From Mucilaginibacter aurantiaciroseus (GTDB lineage Bacteria > Bacteroidota > Bacteroidia > Sphingobacteriales > Sphingobacteriaceae), in assembly GCF_024055595.1 (NCBI RefSeq), contig NZ_JAMXOF010000001.1:744001-808000 (forward strand): a DNA stretch of 64,000 nt, in the 5' to 3' direction. How positions within the stretch are numbered: position 1 is the first letter of the stretch; each line of letters begins with the position of its first letter. Shown here one piece after another: positions 34,790 to 44,654 of this stretch. The notes under the pieces are model-generated. The model was given only the letters and a program-made list of their open reading frames with translations, was not told the DNA's origin and ran no database searches. A program made the position numbers and the translations under genes.

Positions 34790-35140
34790 GCTGTAATAAT
34801 TTTACCGGCAAAAATAATAGTTTAAAATAACTTGTCCCTTGATTTATTAATTAAATCCTATTTTTAATTCTGGGCCTGAAAAATTAGGCAGGTAGCCTTA
34901 TTTAGGTACCGGCCTATTCTTGTAACCAAAGTTATATGATTAGTATAAATCTGGCGATATAATAAATTTTCCCCATGCTTGCGATGTTTGCGCTTGACAA
35001 TTAATAATACCGGCACCGTTACCATTAAATTGAGTAACATTACTTCCGTATATCCATAAAAACACGTTTTTTTCCCCACAGGGTCTCTTGGAAAGGACCC
35101 TGCGGCTTTAGGACAGTATACACAAAGCCTGCGCTTATAC
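34790..35140. other. Spacer carrying REP 5
   Basis: No gene seen. Only REP 5 (35076-35105) is recognisable near the right end. Confidence 0.5.
35076..35105 (+). repeat. REP palindrome 5
   Basis: CCACAGGGTC (one substitution versus REP 3), loop TCTTGGAAAG, GACCCTGCGG, followed by the same CTTTAGGACAG tail as REP 3. It is a solitary copy about 1.9 kb from the transposase. Confidence 0.88.
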
Positions 35141-35563
35141 TTACGGCAGTGTTGTAAAATCGTAAAAAGGCAATTCTTCGTAATCGTCAATAAAGGCCAT
35201 ATGCTCTTTTAACTCTTCAAAAGCATTTGGGAATTTCTTATCATCGATGGTTACGATCACCAAACCATCTAAAGTTGTTTTGCCATACCTGGCTTTGGCT
35301 ACATCAAGGTCGGGGAAATCAACTGCCGACATCCATTGCGGGTTGAGGTATTTGATAGCGCTTAGGGTATCTATCTTAAATTCTTTCTCGTTAGATACGA
35401 TGAACCAGTATGGCGATTTGCCATCAGTTGATGCTTTTGGCAGTTCAATTGTTTTTTCTTTTTCGGCACTAACCATGGCCCAGTTTGTTTTTTGCTGCGC
35501 AAAGGTGCTGATGTGGATGCTTAACAAAGCGATTATGCTGGCGGCTAATAGGTTCTTTTTCAT
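35141..35563 (-). CDS. Small secreted protein of unknown function
   Basis: 140 residues with a clear signal peptide (MKKNLLAASIIALLSIHIST, FAQ). The mature part is non-repetitive; the pattern VSNEKEFKIDTLSAIKYLNP and YGKTTLDGLVIVTIDDKKFP suggests a small alpha/beta domain. No Cys and no catalytic motif. I do not recognise a family. It is probably periplasmic. Confidence 0.7.
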   Translation of the reverse strand: MKKNLLAASIIALLSIHISTFAQQKTNWAMVSAEKEKTIELPKASTDGKSPYWFIVSNEKEFKIDTLSAIKYLNPQWMSAVDFPDLDVAKARYGKTTLDGLVIVTIDDKKFPNAFEELKEHMAFIDDYEELPFYDFTTLP

Positions 35564-35785
35564 GGTATTAGAGTTGTAGATGTATTGTTAAATACAAATA
35601 ACAGGCCAAATGTTATCCATAAAACGGGCCGGCAGCCTTATAAGTTTTTTCAAATTACAGGTTTAGCTATAAATTATATTAAAATGTTGTATGCTGTTTA
35701 TTGACGGGGCTTTACTGCCAATTGTTACAAGCCTTTGAAAAGCATTGCATTTTACTGATATTGCTGCTGAAACCATACATCCACC

Positions 35786-36367
35786 ATGAAAACAGAAAAA
35801 GAAAAAATGCTTACCGGCGAATATTACCTGGCTAACGATGAAACATTAGCTGCCGAGCGCAAGCATTGTAAGCAGTTGTTAAAAAGGCTGAATGTAGAAG
35901 AATTTATAGTCGGCGAGGGCACCGAGGCTGTTTTAGCAGAGTTGATACCTAACGCGCCGAAAAGCCTTTATATAGAGCCGCCCTTCCATTGCGATTATGG
36001 TTATAACATAACCTGTGGCGAGAACGTGTATTTTAACGTGAATTGCGTGGTGCTGGATGTGATGGAAGTAAAACTTGGCAGTAATGTATTTTGCGCGCCG
36101 GGTGTGCAAATTTATACCGCCACGCACCCTTTAGATGCTGTGCTACGCCGCAGTAAAGAGAATGCAAAGCCGGTTGTAATTGGCGACGACTGCTGGATAG
36201 GCGGCGGGGCCATAATTTGCCCGGGTGTTACCATTGGCAACCGCTGTGTGATTGGCGCGGGGGCGGTAGTCACCAAAAATATCCCTGATGATAGTTTGGC
36301 GGTGGGCAACCCTGCTGTGGTGATCAGGAAGCTGAACCAAACCGATGAAAGCTCGCCGATAAATTAA
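35786..36367 (+). CDS. Maltose/galactoside-type O-acetyltransferase (left-handed beta-helix)
   Basis: 193 residues of the Maa/LacA group. N-terminal Mac domain MLTGEYYLANDETLAAER, then hexapeptide repeats: IEPPFHCDYGYNITCGENVY, VQIYTATHPLD with the catalytic His, and the C-terminal IGDDCWIGGGAIICPGVTIG. It transfers acetyl from acetyl-CoA to sugars in the cytosol, working as a trimer. It stands alone; the true acceptor is unknown. Confidence 0.93.
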   Translation: MKTEKEKMLTGEYYLANDETLAAERKHCKQLLKRLNVEEFIVGEGTEAVLAELIPNAPKSLYIEPPFHCDYGYNITCGENVYFNVNCVVLDVMEVKLGSNVFCAPGVQIYTATHPLDAVLRRSKENAKPVVIGDDCWIGGGAIICPGVTIGNRCVIGAGAVVTKNIPDDSLAVGNPAVVIRKLNQTDESSPIN

Positions 36368-36453
36368 TAGTCATAAATCTGTTACAGTTGTTCAAAATTT
36401 GGTGCTGTAATATAATGTATTGCATTAACCGCAAAACTTATAGATGAATAACA

Positions 36454-36527
36454 AAGCCCGGCTTGTGAACTGCCTCCCCAAAAAATTAGACACTTATTGG
36501 GGGCAGTCCAATTTTTGAAAGGGCTTT
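36454..36527. mobile_element. Possible IS3-type end remnant
   Basis: AACTGCCTCCCCA (36468-36480) faces TGGGGGCAGTCC (36498-36509), separated by a stretch including ATTAGACACTTA, and outer AAAGCCC/GGGCTTT arms close the structure. The CTGCCCCCAA...TTAGACA style is that of IS3-group terminal sequences in Bacteroidota. There is no transposase nearby, so at most this is a relic. Confidence 0.3.
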
Positions 36528-36540
36528 CTTATAATCATTT

Positions 36541-36632
36541 GTCATTTTGAGCATTGCAAAGGATCTATTCGCAAACTGTGCCTCGCCATATGTATGTCGG
36601 CTATTAGATGCTTCACCATCGTTTAGCATTAC
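36541..36632. repeat. Interspersed palindromic element, family member
   Basis: Left arm starts GTCATTTTGAGC; right arm (36604-36632), read in reverse, contains AAACGATGGTGAAGCATCTA. The reversed right arm closely matches the repeat found inside the TIGR02757 gene (58669-58732), sharing GAAGCATCTAA-AGC. Confidence 0.55.
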
Positions 36633-36644
36633 AAATTATATTAA

Positions 36645-37295
36645 TTAGTAATTTTTAATAAACGGTACATGCGCCGTTTTATACCCGGGCTTTTTAAGCT
36701 GCGATCTTAACGCCTTAAAACTTTCCGTTGGCCCTTCAGATGCAAACATGTTGCTTAACCAGGCGGGGATAGCACCTCCGGGATCGAGCTGAATGGTGTA
36801 TTCAACCTTTACCTCGTTTTTGTTAACAGGGACTATCAACCATTTACTAATTGAGTTTTTTATTCTTACAATGCCATCCCGCTCTGGTACCATGGTAGGG
36901 GCCACGGGGCCATCCAGCGTTACAATTTTGGTTTCTTCGTCTTGGGTGGTTATCAGGTGGGCCACAAAGTCGCGGTTTTGTGCCGGCCAGGGTATGCTTA
37001 TTTCCGAGTAATAAAAAAGTTCGGAAGGAGATACCTGTTTAACCAAACGGATAGATTTAGTATGATAGATCCACTCGGGGCGTGTTTTAAGGTCAAGCAA
37101 CGTTGCCACCATTTGTGTAAGGGTGGCAACGTAATTGCACTCTATCCTTAAAGCTTTTAGTTTAGAGTTAACAATTTCGCTTGTGTAGATCTTAATACCA
37201 TCCTTATTGCTTTTTAACGCCCATTTATATTGGGCGGAAGCGTTGTTGGATATAACCAGTAAAAGCAATAAGGCGAATAATATTTTTTTAAACAT
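36645..37295 (-). CDS. Secreted START-domain protein
   Basis: 216 residues from the ATG at 37293-37295, which precedes a good signal peptide (MFKKILFALLLLLVISNNAS). The rest is a START-like lipid-binding fold: WALKSNKDGIKIYTSEI, IYHTKSIRLVKQVSPSE, YYSEISIPWPAQNRDFV (the conserved WPxxxRD block), and the C-terminal helix GPTESFKALRSQLKK. Presumably it binds a hydrophobic ligand in the periplasm. An upstream ATG at 37317-37319 is less likely. Confidence 0.87.
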   Translation of the reverse strand: MFKKILFALLLLLVISNNASAQYKWALKSNKDGIKIYTSEIVNSKLKALRIECNYVATLTQMVATLLDLKTRPEWIYHTKSIRLVKQVSPSELFYYSEISIPWPAQNRDFVAHLITTQDEETKIVTLDGPVAPTMVPERDGIVRIKNSISKWLIVPVNKNEVKVEYTIQLDPGGAIPAWLSNMFASEGPTESFKALRSQLKKPGYKTAHVPFIKNY

Positions 37296-37376
37296 AAATT
37301 CAGCAATAAACCCTAACAAATTTAATTATCCGGTTAATACTGCGTGTCATCTGTTCAACACAATTAAAAAAAATAA

Positions 37377-37826
37377 TTAGGCTGTGGCTACCAGCTTGCT
37401 TGTACTGCGGTAAACGTATTCGTTATAAATATGCCTGCGTGCAAACCTGCCCGGCGAATCTGCATTAACCAGTTTCACGTAAACGGCCTTAGGCACGTCA
37501 AAGTATTCGTATGAGTTACCGTCGGTAAAATCAACACGTAACACTTGTGATTTGTATTCAAAATCAACAATGGCAGATGTACCGGTAGTCGCGGTATATT
37601 CAGCTAATGATTGGGCGCGTGTTTCTGGCGCTATACTTACTAAAAAGTGGTAAGCCTCAATAATGGTCTTACTTTTTTCTTCGGCTCCGTGCTTGCTTTC
37701 TTCGCTATCCTGAAATTTGTCCGGGTGCCATTCCTTCATCAGGCCACGGTAGGTAGATTTTAATTCAGAAAGCTCGGCAGCTTCAGTTACGTTTAAAAGT
37801 TTGCGGTAATCGACAATTTTTTTCAT
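37377..37826 (-). CDS. J-domain and KTSC-domain fusion protein
   Basis: 149 residues. The N-terminal J-domain (about 5-65) has the HPD tripeptide at 34-36 (KEWHPDKF), so it can stimulate an Hsp70 ATPase. The C-terminal KTSC domain (about 83-142: SAIVDFEYKSQVLRVDFTDG, YFDVPKAVYVKLVNADSPG) resembles the small domain of lysyl-tRNA synthetase-associated proteins. Cytosolic. The fusion is seen in other Bacteroidota; the client is unknown. Confidence 0.88.
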   Translation of the reverse strand: MKKIVDYRKLLNVTEAAELSELKSTYRGLMKEWHPDKFQDSEESKHGAEEKSKTIIEAYHFLVSIAPETRAQSLAEYTATTGTSAIVDFEYKSQVLRVDFTDGNSYEYFDVPKAVYVKLVNADSPGRFARRHIYNEYVYRSTSKLVATA

Positions 37827-38031
37827 TGTATTTCTATTTTAATGTTTATTGTCGATGAAACTTTAGTCAAGGAAAATAATTTTGCAAAGGTACGCTTTAT
37901 TAATAACGTGGGTATCGATGACGCAAAAATAATATGATCATACCTTATCAAGATAATTAAAAGTAGCGCTATGAGTATTTATAACATAAAAAGTTTACTT
38001 TGTATCAGTATTTATACCCAACTAATTAAAA

Positions 38032-39201
38032 TTGAAAGAGATTCAACAAGATATAGATGCAGTTGGCCGCATTGATGCAATTAGTTTAATTTTAGAAGTG
38101 GTATGCCGTACAACAGGCATGGGGTTTTCGGCTGTTGCCCGTGTTACCGATGATAAGTGGATAACCTGCGCCGTGCGCGACGAGATTGCCTTTGGCCTTG
38201 TCCCCGGTAGCGAGTTAAAGCTTGAAACCACGATATGTAACGAGATCCGCCAGCATCATAACCCTGTAGTGATAGACCATGTGGCTTTAGATGTAGATTT
38301 TGCCCAGCACCATACCCCGGCCATTTACGGCTTTCAAAGCTATATCTCGTTCCCAATTACTTTAAAAAATGGTAGTTTTTTTGGTACCCTTTGCGCCATT
38401 GATCCTAACCCCGCGCATTTAAAAAACACCCAGGTAATGGGCATGTTTAAGCTTTTTGCTGATTTGATCGCGTTCCATTTGGATACGCAAGAAAAGGTAG
38501 CTTCAACGGAAATGGAACTTTTAGAAGCGCGTAAAACCGCCCAGCTGCGCGATCAGTTCATCGCTATTTTAGGCCATGACCTGGGCAACCCGGTGGGCGC
38601 TATACTCAATGTATCGCAACTATTGTTGCGCATGCCATTAGACGAACGCACCAAGCGCCTGGCAAACATTTTGCAAAATTCATCGTACCGGATGAAGGCG
38701 CTGATAGAAAACATACTTGACTTTGCCCGCGGCCGCCTTGGCGAGGGTATTATACTTAAGCGTAACGATAACGAACCTATAGCAGAAATGCTGGAGCAGG
38801 TAATTGCAGAGCTGGCGATACTTTGGCCCGATAGAACGATCAATACTAATTTCCGGGTAAAATGCGCTATAAGCTGCGATGGAAGGCGGGTATCGCAAGT
38901 GCTTTCAAACTTACTGGGTAACGCCATTGCTCACGGTTCAAAAGACACACCGGTAAATGTTGATGTAGTTTGCGATGCCGATGATTTTTCCATATCGGTT
39001 ACCAATTCCGGCAGTCAGATCCCGGATGCTATCAGGGAAAAACTTTTCGAACCGTTCTCCCGTGGAGATGATCAGGGTAAGGATGGCCTTGGCCTCGGCC
39101 TGTACATAGCTGCCGAAATTGCCCGTGCCCACAGCGGTACCTTAACTGTCAAGTCCGACGAACATTCTACTGCCTTTACTTTTAAAATGCCGGTTAATTA
39201 G
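38032..39201 (+). CDS. GAF-domain sensor histidine kinase
   Basis: 389 residues from a TTG codon at 38032; a stop at 38023 leaves no upstream ATG in frame, so TTG is the probable start. GAF domain about 15-150 (SYISFPITLKNGSFFGTLCA), HisKA with H-box FIAILGHDLGNPVGAILN (His182), ATPase boxes LSNLLGNAIAHGSK and DGLGLGLYIAAEI. No membrane helix, so it is a cytosolic sensor, perhaps of a bilin or other small ligand. No response regulator is adjacent; the next gene is also a kinase. Confidence 0.92.
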   Translation: MKEIQQDIDAVGRIDAISLILEVVCRTTGMGFSAVARVTDDKWITCAVRDEIAFGLVPGSELKLETTICNEIRQHHNPVVIDHVALDVDFAQHHTPAIYGFQSYISFPITLKNGSFFGTLCAIDPNPAHLKNTQVMGMFKLFADLIAFHLDTQEKVASTEMELLEARKTAQLRDQFIAILGHDLGNPVGAILNVSQLLLRMPLDERTKRLANILQNSSYRMKALIENILDFARGRLGEGIILKRNDNEPIAEMLEQVIAELAILWPDRTINTNFRVKCAISCDGRRVSQVLSNLLGNAIAHGSKDTPVNVDVVCDADDFSISVTNSGSQIPDAIREKLFEPFSRGDDQGKDGLGLGLYIAAEIARAHSGTLTVKSDEHSTAFTFKMPVN

Positions 39202-39291
39202 TTCGCCAATAATTTAGTGAATTGTTACCTAATATATTTCTTAAAAGTAAATATTTCTAATAGTGGCCTTAATAAGTAACTTAGATGACGA

Positions 39292-41172
39292 ATGGAAGAC
39301 ACTTCAGATCCTGATAACAAACTCGCTTACTACCAACAAAAAGAAATAGAACTGCAAAGCAAGTTAGAAAATTTGACCGATTTTGTAGAGAACGCTTCGT
39401 TACCACTGCATTGGGTAGATGGTAATGGCATTATAATATGGGCTAACCAGGCCGAGCTTGACCTTTTAGGCTATACAAAAGAAGAATATTTAAGCTTCCC
39501 GATAACCGATTTCCATGCTGATAAAACCGTTATTATAGATATTTTAAATCGCCTTATTAATAACGAAACACTCCAGAATTATACTGCAAAACTTAAATGT
39601 AAAAATGGTAGTATAAAGCATGTGCTCATCAACTCGAACGTTTTAAATAAAGATGGTGTGTTTGTGCATACACGCTGTTTTACACGTGATATTACTGAAC
39701 TTAAGGAGCCAGGTATGCACAGGGATACCATTTTACAGGAACTTGAACAAAGCGAAGCCAAACTAAAAATGGTGATCGCATCTGTTAATTTAGGCACCTG
39801 GGATTGGGAACCTAAAACCGGCCTGCTCACTTGGAGCGATGAATGTAAAAAGATCTACGGCCTGCCTTTAGATAAGGGCGTTACCTTTGAAATATATACA
39901 CAGCAATTGCACCCTGACGATAAGGAAAGAGTGTTGCAAGAGATACAGGATAGCATGGATGCCGTATCCGGCGGGGGATACGATATTATATTACGTATTA
40001 TCCGTTTTGATGATGGCGCCACACGCTGGGTTAGGGCGCAGGGTAAAGTATATTTTAATGTTAACGGGCAAGTAGAACGCTTTATAGGTACAGTAATTGA
40101 TATTACCGAAAGCCGTGTAGCTGCTGAGAAAAGTGCCAAACTGGCCGCCATTGTAGAATCATCAAACGATATTATCATCAGTAAAACCCTTGACGGGATC
40201 ATCACCAGCTGGAATGCATCGGCACAACGCACGTTCGGTTACACCCCCGAAGAAGTTATAGGACACTCGATTTTAATGATAATACCCGAGGATAGGCAGG
40301 ATGAAGAGCCCATGATACTTTCCCGTTTAAAAAATGGCGAAAGAGTTGAGCATTTCGAAACCGTGCGGATCACTAAAGACCGAAGGCTGCTGAATGTATC
40401 TTTAACCATTTCGCCAATTAAGGATGAGCACGGCAAAACTATAGGGTTTTCTAAAATAGCGCGTGATATCACCGGGAAGAAACAGGAGGAATTACGAAAG
40501 AACGATTTTATAGCCATGGTTAGCCATGAACTTAAAACCCCACTAACAGCCGTAAAATCATACATCCAGATCCTGCTTGCAAAAGAAAAAAATGGAGGCG
40601 ACGCCTTTAAGATAAGTGCACTATCGAGGGCCGAGGTGCAAACCAAAAAGATGACCTCGATGATCCATGATTTTCTGAGCCTGGCCCGCCTGGAAGAAGG
40701 GAAGATCCAGTTGAATAAAGAAGTATTTGAACTGCATACCCTGATAGAAGAGGTTGCAGACGACGCGCAGTTCTTAACTTCGACACATACCGTTAAACTG
40801 CACGATTGCGAGGATATCATCATCCGTGCCGATAGAGATAAAATAGGGCAGGTGTTGATGAATTTGCTTAGCAATGCCATCAAATATTCGCCACGGGGCG
40901 GTACTATTGTTATAGGCTGTGTAAAGCTTGAGGATAAAGTAAAAATATTTGTGAAAGACGAAGGTGTGGGTATTAACACCACCGACCAGAAAAAGCTTTT
41001 CGATAAGTTTTACCGCGTGAAGAATGAAAAGGTGAAAACCATATCCGGCTTTGGTATAGGGCTTTACCTGGTATCAGAACTATTGCGTTACCACAAGAGT
41101 AAAATTGAGGTAGAAAGCCGTGAAGATGAAGGAGCTACTTTTTACTTTGTGATGGATATGCAGCAAGTGTAA
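39292..41172 (+). CDS. Multi-PAS sensor histidine kinase
   Basis: 626 residues, soluble. Three PAS/PAC units at about 22-145, 150-270 and 280-395 (last: IVESSNDIIISKTLDGIITS and SWNASAQRTFGYTPEEVIGH). HisKA H-box FIAMVSHELKTPLTAVKSYI with His412, ATPase boxes MNLLSNAIKYSPRGG, DEGVGI and GFGIGLYLVSELL. Located 90 nt after the GAF kinase gene in the same direction; no partner regulator is seen. Signal is unknown, PAS domains suggesting redox, oxygen or light. Confidence 0.93.
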   Translation: MEDTSDPDNKLAYYQQKEIELQSKLENLTDFVENASLPLHWVDGNGIIIWANQAELDLLGYTKEEYLSFPITDFHADKTVIIDILNRLINNETLQNYTAKLKCKNGSIKHVLINSNVLNKDGVFVHTRCFTRDITELKEPGMHRDTILQELEQSEAKLKMVIASVNLGTWDWEPKTGLLTWSDECKKIYGLPLDKGVTFEIYTQQLHPDDKERVLQEIQDSMDAVSGGGYDIILRIIRFDDGATRWVRAQGKVYFNVNGQVERFIGTVIDITESRVAAEKSAKLAAIVESSNDIIISKTLDGIITSWNASAQRTFGYTPEEVIGHSILMIIPEDRQDEEPMILSRLKNGERVEHFETVRITKDRRLLNVSLTISPIKDEHGKTIGFSKIARDITGKKQEELRKNDFIAMVSHELKTPLTAVKSYIQILLAKEKNGGDAFKISALSRAEVQTKKMTSMIHDFLSLARLEEGKIQLNKEVFELHTLIEEVADDAQFLTSTHTVKLHDCEDIIIRADRDKIGQVLMNLLSNAIKYSPRGGTIVIGCVKLEDKVKIFVKDEGVGINTTDQKKLFDKFYRVKNEKVKTISGFGIGLYLVSELLRYHKSKIEVESREDEGATFYFVMDMQQV

Positions 41173-41417
41173 TGTTACGCTGCTTGTAAAATATCCGGTA
41201 GGAATATTTAATTGTAGCATGTTAATATAAAATTGCCAAAATGACGCGACTCAAAAATACAAAACGATTTGTCCTGTTTTTCGCAAAATTTAAAAGGGCT
41301 TTTAAATCGGGTTTAACTGCAATCATCTAAAAATATATTTTGCACAAATAAGCACAATATTTTTTTTGGCCTTCTTTGAAATTCTCTGATTTGAACAACT
41401 TATTCTAATGATATATC

Positions 41418-41871
41418 TTATTTGTATGAACCTTGCGTTAATCGGAAATTCTTTAACACCGATACCACCTCGAATATAAGCCGGTCGCCGCCCCGTATTC
41501 TTGAGTCGGTTCTTAAATCCCCAACGTTGTTTGATGTTGGCCTAATCCCTGGTTCATAGTGCTGATAACTTTCATTGCTGAATGCTATTACAACGGAACC
41601 CGAACCCAAAAATGAATTTGTATCGACGTCTTTAAAAAAATACCCACATTGTAATCAACCGCATTATATGTTATTGACCCCAAAACCACGAAGTGTAGTT
41701 ACCCATTGTTATATCTGTGCCGGAACTGATACTTGCACCCCCATCGCTAAACCTTGCCATTATCGTATGTAGTTGCGGTGCTTCAAGTATTTCATGAACA
41801 ATGACGGAAGCTACAGTATTTAATGAACTTTGTCCGGTTACTGTTGTAAATCTTTGGCTTGGTTGGTACAT
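41418..41871 (-). pseudogene. Broken coding sequence, unrecognised
   Basis: Two minus-strand frames read like one interrupted protein: VIVHEILEAPQLHTIMARFS (41671-41871) and SVVIAFSNESYQHYEPGIRP, then DLRTDSRIRGGDRLIFEVVS (41418-41609). The residue pattern suggests a beta-rich surface protein, but I cannot name the family. A frame change near 41640-41670 separates the parts. Confidence 0.4.
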
Positions 41872-41886
41872 AGAACCGTTATAGAC

Positions 41887-42366
41887 TATAGCCCCTCTTC
41901 AACTATGTAAGGCACCCCAATTGTTAATACATCTGATGAAGATTTTGTTACAGTATCTAAGAGCGCCATCTTACTTTCTTCTACAGATTGTTTGGCTCGT
42001 TCCAGTTCGGTAACATTGGTGTTAATGGCTACCACGCCGTACACATTGCCATCGGTATCGCACATGGGCTGGTAGGTAAACTTGTAGTAATAGGTTTGTA
42101 GCTTGCCACCTACCAAAAGGTTTACGCTTTCGCTGCAGCTGTTAAAAGGTTTGCCGGTACGATACACTCTTTGCAGGTAACCTAAAAAAGGCTGGTCTTC
42201 CAATTCGGGCAGGGCGTCAAAAAAAGGCTTGCCAATAACAGATGTTGTCCCTATCCCAGGCTTTTAGGGTAGCGGTATTGGCAACGGTGATGATCATCTC
42301 CTCGCCGGTGCATACATACAACGGGAAAGGGGGGGGCACAATTTTACGGTAAATACTTTCTGCTGG
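41887..42366 (-). pseudogene. Remnant of a PAS-domain sensor kinase
   Basis: The frame at 41886-42203 encodes the C-terminal half of a PAS/PAC unit (LEDQPFLGYLQRVYRTGKPF, TYQPMCDTDGNVYGVVAINT, LERAKQSVEESKMAL). The N-terminal half, including EEMIITVANTATLKAW, lies upstream in other frames (about 42215-42330). It is broken by a run of eight G at 42332-42340 and a second shift near 42240. No histidine kinase domain follows. Confidence 0.75.
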
Positions 42367-42588
42367 TTTCAAGTGCTTTAATGTATTGCTAATTAATTAA
42401 ATTAACCTCTTCGAAAATAAAAAACTTTAGCATAGTTGATACAGGCATCAGCTAAAATTAGTTGCTAATAATCATACTTTTTTCGCTTATTTAAAAACCA
42501 TTTATACCAAAATGCGGTATACGTTTATAAAATATTGACAAGCAAGTAACATTGCGTTGTTGATGGTTTAACCTTAAAAGAACGCACA

Positions 42589-44028
42589 TTGAAATTTTTA
42601 CCTTACCAGTTTACCTTATTGGTTTTTGCAATAGGTTTATGTTTCCCCATTACCTTAATTGCACAAACGGCCCAGGATGCTAACAAACTACTTGTAGATA
42701 CGTTGGCGAAACCCAAACCCCGCCGTGCAGGTACGCCATTTTTTGGTACCGTACCGCCCGAAACCAAGCGCTTTGGCCGCGCCGCCGCCGAGTGGGGGCT
42801 TGCACAGGCCATACCATTTAGTTACGGTAAATTTATAGTGCATGCACCTTACTCAAACATAACCGGCGCCACAATCTGGCGTAACCTAAACCCGGGCAGC
42901 TGGCAGTGGGATAAGGATATTTTTCTTACCAACCAATTTGGGCACCCATACCAGGGTAGTTTATACTTTAGTTCGTTCCGGAGCAATGGCTACAGCTTTT
43001 GGCAGTCGGCACCGGCGGCTGTTGCGGGTAGTTATTTTTGGGAAACCTTTGGCGAGAACGAGCACCCATCGCCTAACGACTTTATCAATACAAGCTTTGG
43101 CGGTATAGTTTTGGGGGAGATGAGCTATCGCTTATCAAACAAAATTGTAAATAACCGCCACCGTGGGTTTGGCAGGCAAATGGAAGAAGTAGCCGCTTTT
43201 TTATTCAACCCTATGAACGGCCTTAACCGTTTGCTTGATGGTAAATGGGGTAAAGTATACGGTAACCCCAAAGACAGGGATTCATCGCAGGTATCTGCGG
43301 AGTTTGACCTTGGTTTGCGCACATTTAATAGCCTAAACGGTAAGGTTGGCGGCAATAAAAAAACCGGCATATTTGGCCGCGCCAAATTATTGTACGGTAG
43401 CAGATATAAGGATTACCATACACCATTTAGTAATATCATGATCAATGTGGAGGTGGGTAAGGATGATAGCTCGGCAGTGAACGCTATAAATGTGTATGGT
43501 TCGCTGGCAGGGTGGGAGTTGGAATCTAACCAAGACCTTAAGCACCTGGTTATCCTGAGCGCCAATTACGATTACATCAGCAACGAAGCCTTTTTTTACG
43601 GCGGGCAAAGTGTTAAGATGAACCTGTTCTCTCAATTCGAGGCAGGTAAAAAAGTAAAAATCAATACCAATATAGGTACCGGCCCGGTGCTGTTAGCCGC
43701 AGTGCCAAGCACTTATTCATCCAACGGCCGAAATTACGATTACACTTCGGGCTTTGGCATAAATGGTGGGGTAGGGGTTGTTGTAACTGATAGGTTTTTT
43801 GCCAGCCTGGATTATCGTGGCGCATTCCTCTATACGGTTAACGGCAATAAATCACATTACTATTTGCACACGGTGAATAGTGAGTTGCGTTACGCATGGT
43901 CTAAAAAACTATCCGTTGTTGGCGAGTCGGGCTATTTCTTTTTGCAGGGAAATTACGATGATCATCCGAACGTGAATAAACGTTATCCGTTTGCAAGGCT
44001 GGCTGTAAGGTATAGTGTGGATTTTTAG
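42589..44028 (+). CDS. DUF3943 outer-membrane protein
   Basis: 479 residues from a TTG codon (42589-42591), directly followed by a signal peptide (KFLPYQFTLLVFAIGLCFPI). The body contains the DUF3943 core: NPGSWQWDKDIFLTNQFGHP, YQGSLYFSSFRSNGYSFWQS, and SPNDFINTSFGGIVLGEMSY. The C-terminal half alternates in beta-strand style and ends VRYSVDF, so it is probably an outer-membrane barrel. Function unknown. It stands alone. Confidence 0.88.
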   Translation: MKFLPYQFTLLVFAIGLCFPITLIAQTAQDANKLLVDTLAKPKPRRAGTPFFGTVPPETKRFGRAAAEWGLAQAIPFSYGKFIVHAPYSNITGATIWRNLNPGSWQWDKDIFLTNQFGHPYQGSLYFSSFRSNGYSFWQSAPAAVAGSYFWETFGENEHPSPNDFINTSFGGIVLGEMSYRLSNKIVNNRHRGFGRQMEEVAAFLFNPMNGLNRLLDGKWGKVYGNPKDRDSSQVSAEFDLGLRTFNSLNGKVGGNKKTGIFGRAKLLYGSRYKDYHTPFSNIMINVEVGKDDSSAVNAINVYGSLAGWELESNQDLKHLVILSANYDYISNEAFFYGGQSVKMNLFSQFEAGKKVKINTNIGTGPVLLAAVPSTYSSNGRNYDYTSGFGINGGVGVVVTDRFFASLDYRGAFLYTVNGNKSHYYLHTVNSELRYAWSKKLSVVGESGYFFLQGNYDDHPNVNKRYPFARLAVRYSVDF

Positions 44029-44090
44029 AGGGTGCTGTAGTTAAGTTTAATATGAAGATAATCTGCACATCTGCATGTTAGCACATTTAT

Positions 44091-44501
44091 TTATATCTGG
44101 TAATGCTCAATCACATCCTTAGGCATTTTGGCACCGCGACCGGTTGCCATGTCTATCATTACGTAATCGAAATAGCCGTCGCAGCATATTTTGTTGGTGG
44201 CCTTGTTGGTTAAGGTAAATACCACGCGGCAGCCTTTGTCGTTAATGGTTTCAATGCCGGTTTTTACGATGAAGTAATCGCCCATGGTGAGGGCGCGTTT
44301 ATAATTTATATGTGCGGTGCGCACCACCCAGCCAAAGCCACGTTCCATAAATTTCTCCATGGCCATTCCATAGCAGCGTTCCATCTGGTCGTAACGGGCG
44401 GCCAGCACGTAATCAAAGTACTTGCTGTTGTGCACATGTTGAAACATGTCTATATCATCGGGGCGTACCCGCAGTTCGGTCTCAAAGGTGGCGTAACTCA
44501 T
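44091..44501 (-). CDS. 4HBT acyl-CoA thioesterase (second YbgC-like gene)
   Basis: 136 residues, hot-dog fold. The catalytic region VRPDDIDMFQHVHNSKYFDY (residues 12-31) matches DxxxHVxNxxY. It hydrolyses acyl-CoA or aroyl-CoA. It differs clearly from the thioesterase at 22945, so they are not a recent duplication. No operon partner. Confidence 0.88.
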   Translation of the reverse strand: MSYATFETELRVRPDDIDMFQHVHNSKYFDYVLAARYDQMERCYGMAMEKFMERGFGWVVRTAHINYKRALTMGDYFIVKTGIETINDKGCRVVFTLTNKATNKICCDGYFDYVMIDMATGRGAKMPKDVIEHYQI

Positions 44502-44577
44502 TAAGACAAAAGTAAAAATTCAAAAGTAAAAATAGATTATACCTGTTACAATTGTTTTTCTGCGCATGTCTGTTGGG

Positions 44578-44638
44578 AGACGCGAGGTATCGCTTCTCCA
44601 CATTGCCCGTGTTCGTAAAAACGCAATACCTCGCATCT
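44578..44638. repeat. Inverted-repeat element
   Basis: GCGAGGTAT (44582-44590) faces ATACCTCGC (44626-44634); outer AGA/TCT also pair. It sits between the convergent-free ends of the thioesterase start and MATE stop and looks like an interspersed repeat or terminator-like hairpin. Confidence 0.45.
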
Positions 44639-44654
44639 TTTAACATCAAATCTC

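Noticed and set aside
34864..35190. Minus-strand frame overlapping REP 5
   Set aside because: It overlaps the end of the secreted-protein gene and is composed of repeat and spacer sequence.
40239..40982. 247-codon minus-strand frame inside the multi-PAS kinase
   Set aside because: Ser/Ile-rich antisense artefact of the kinase codon pattern.
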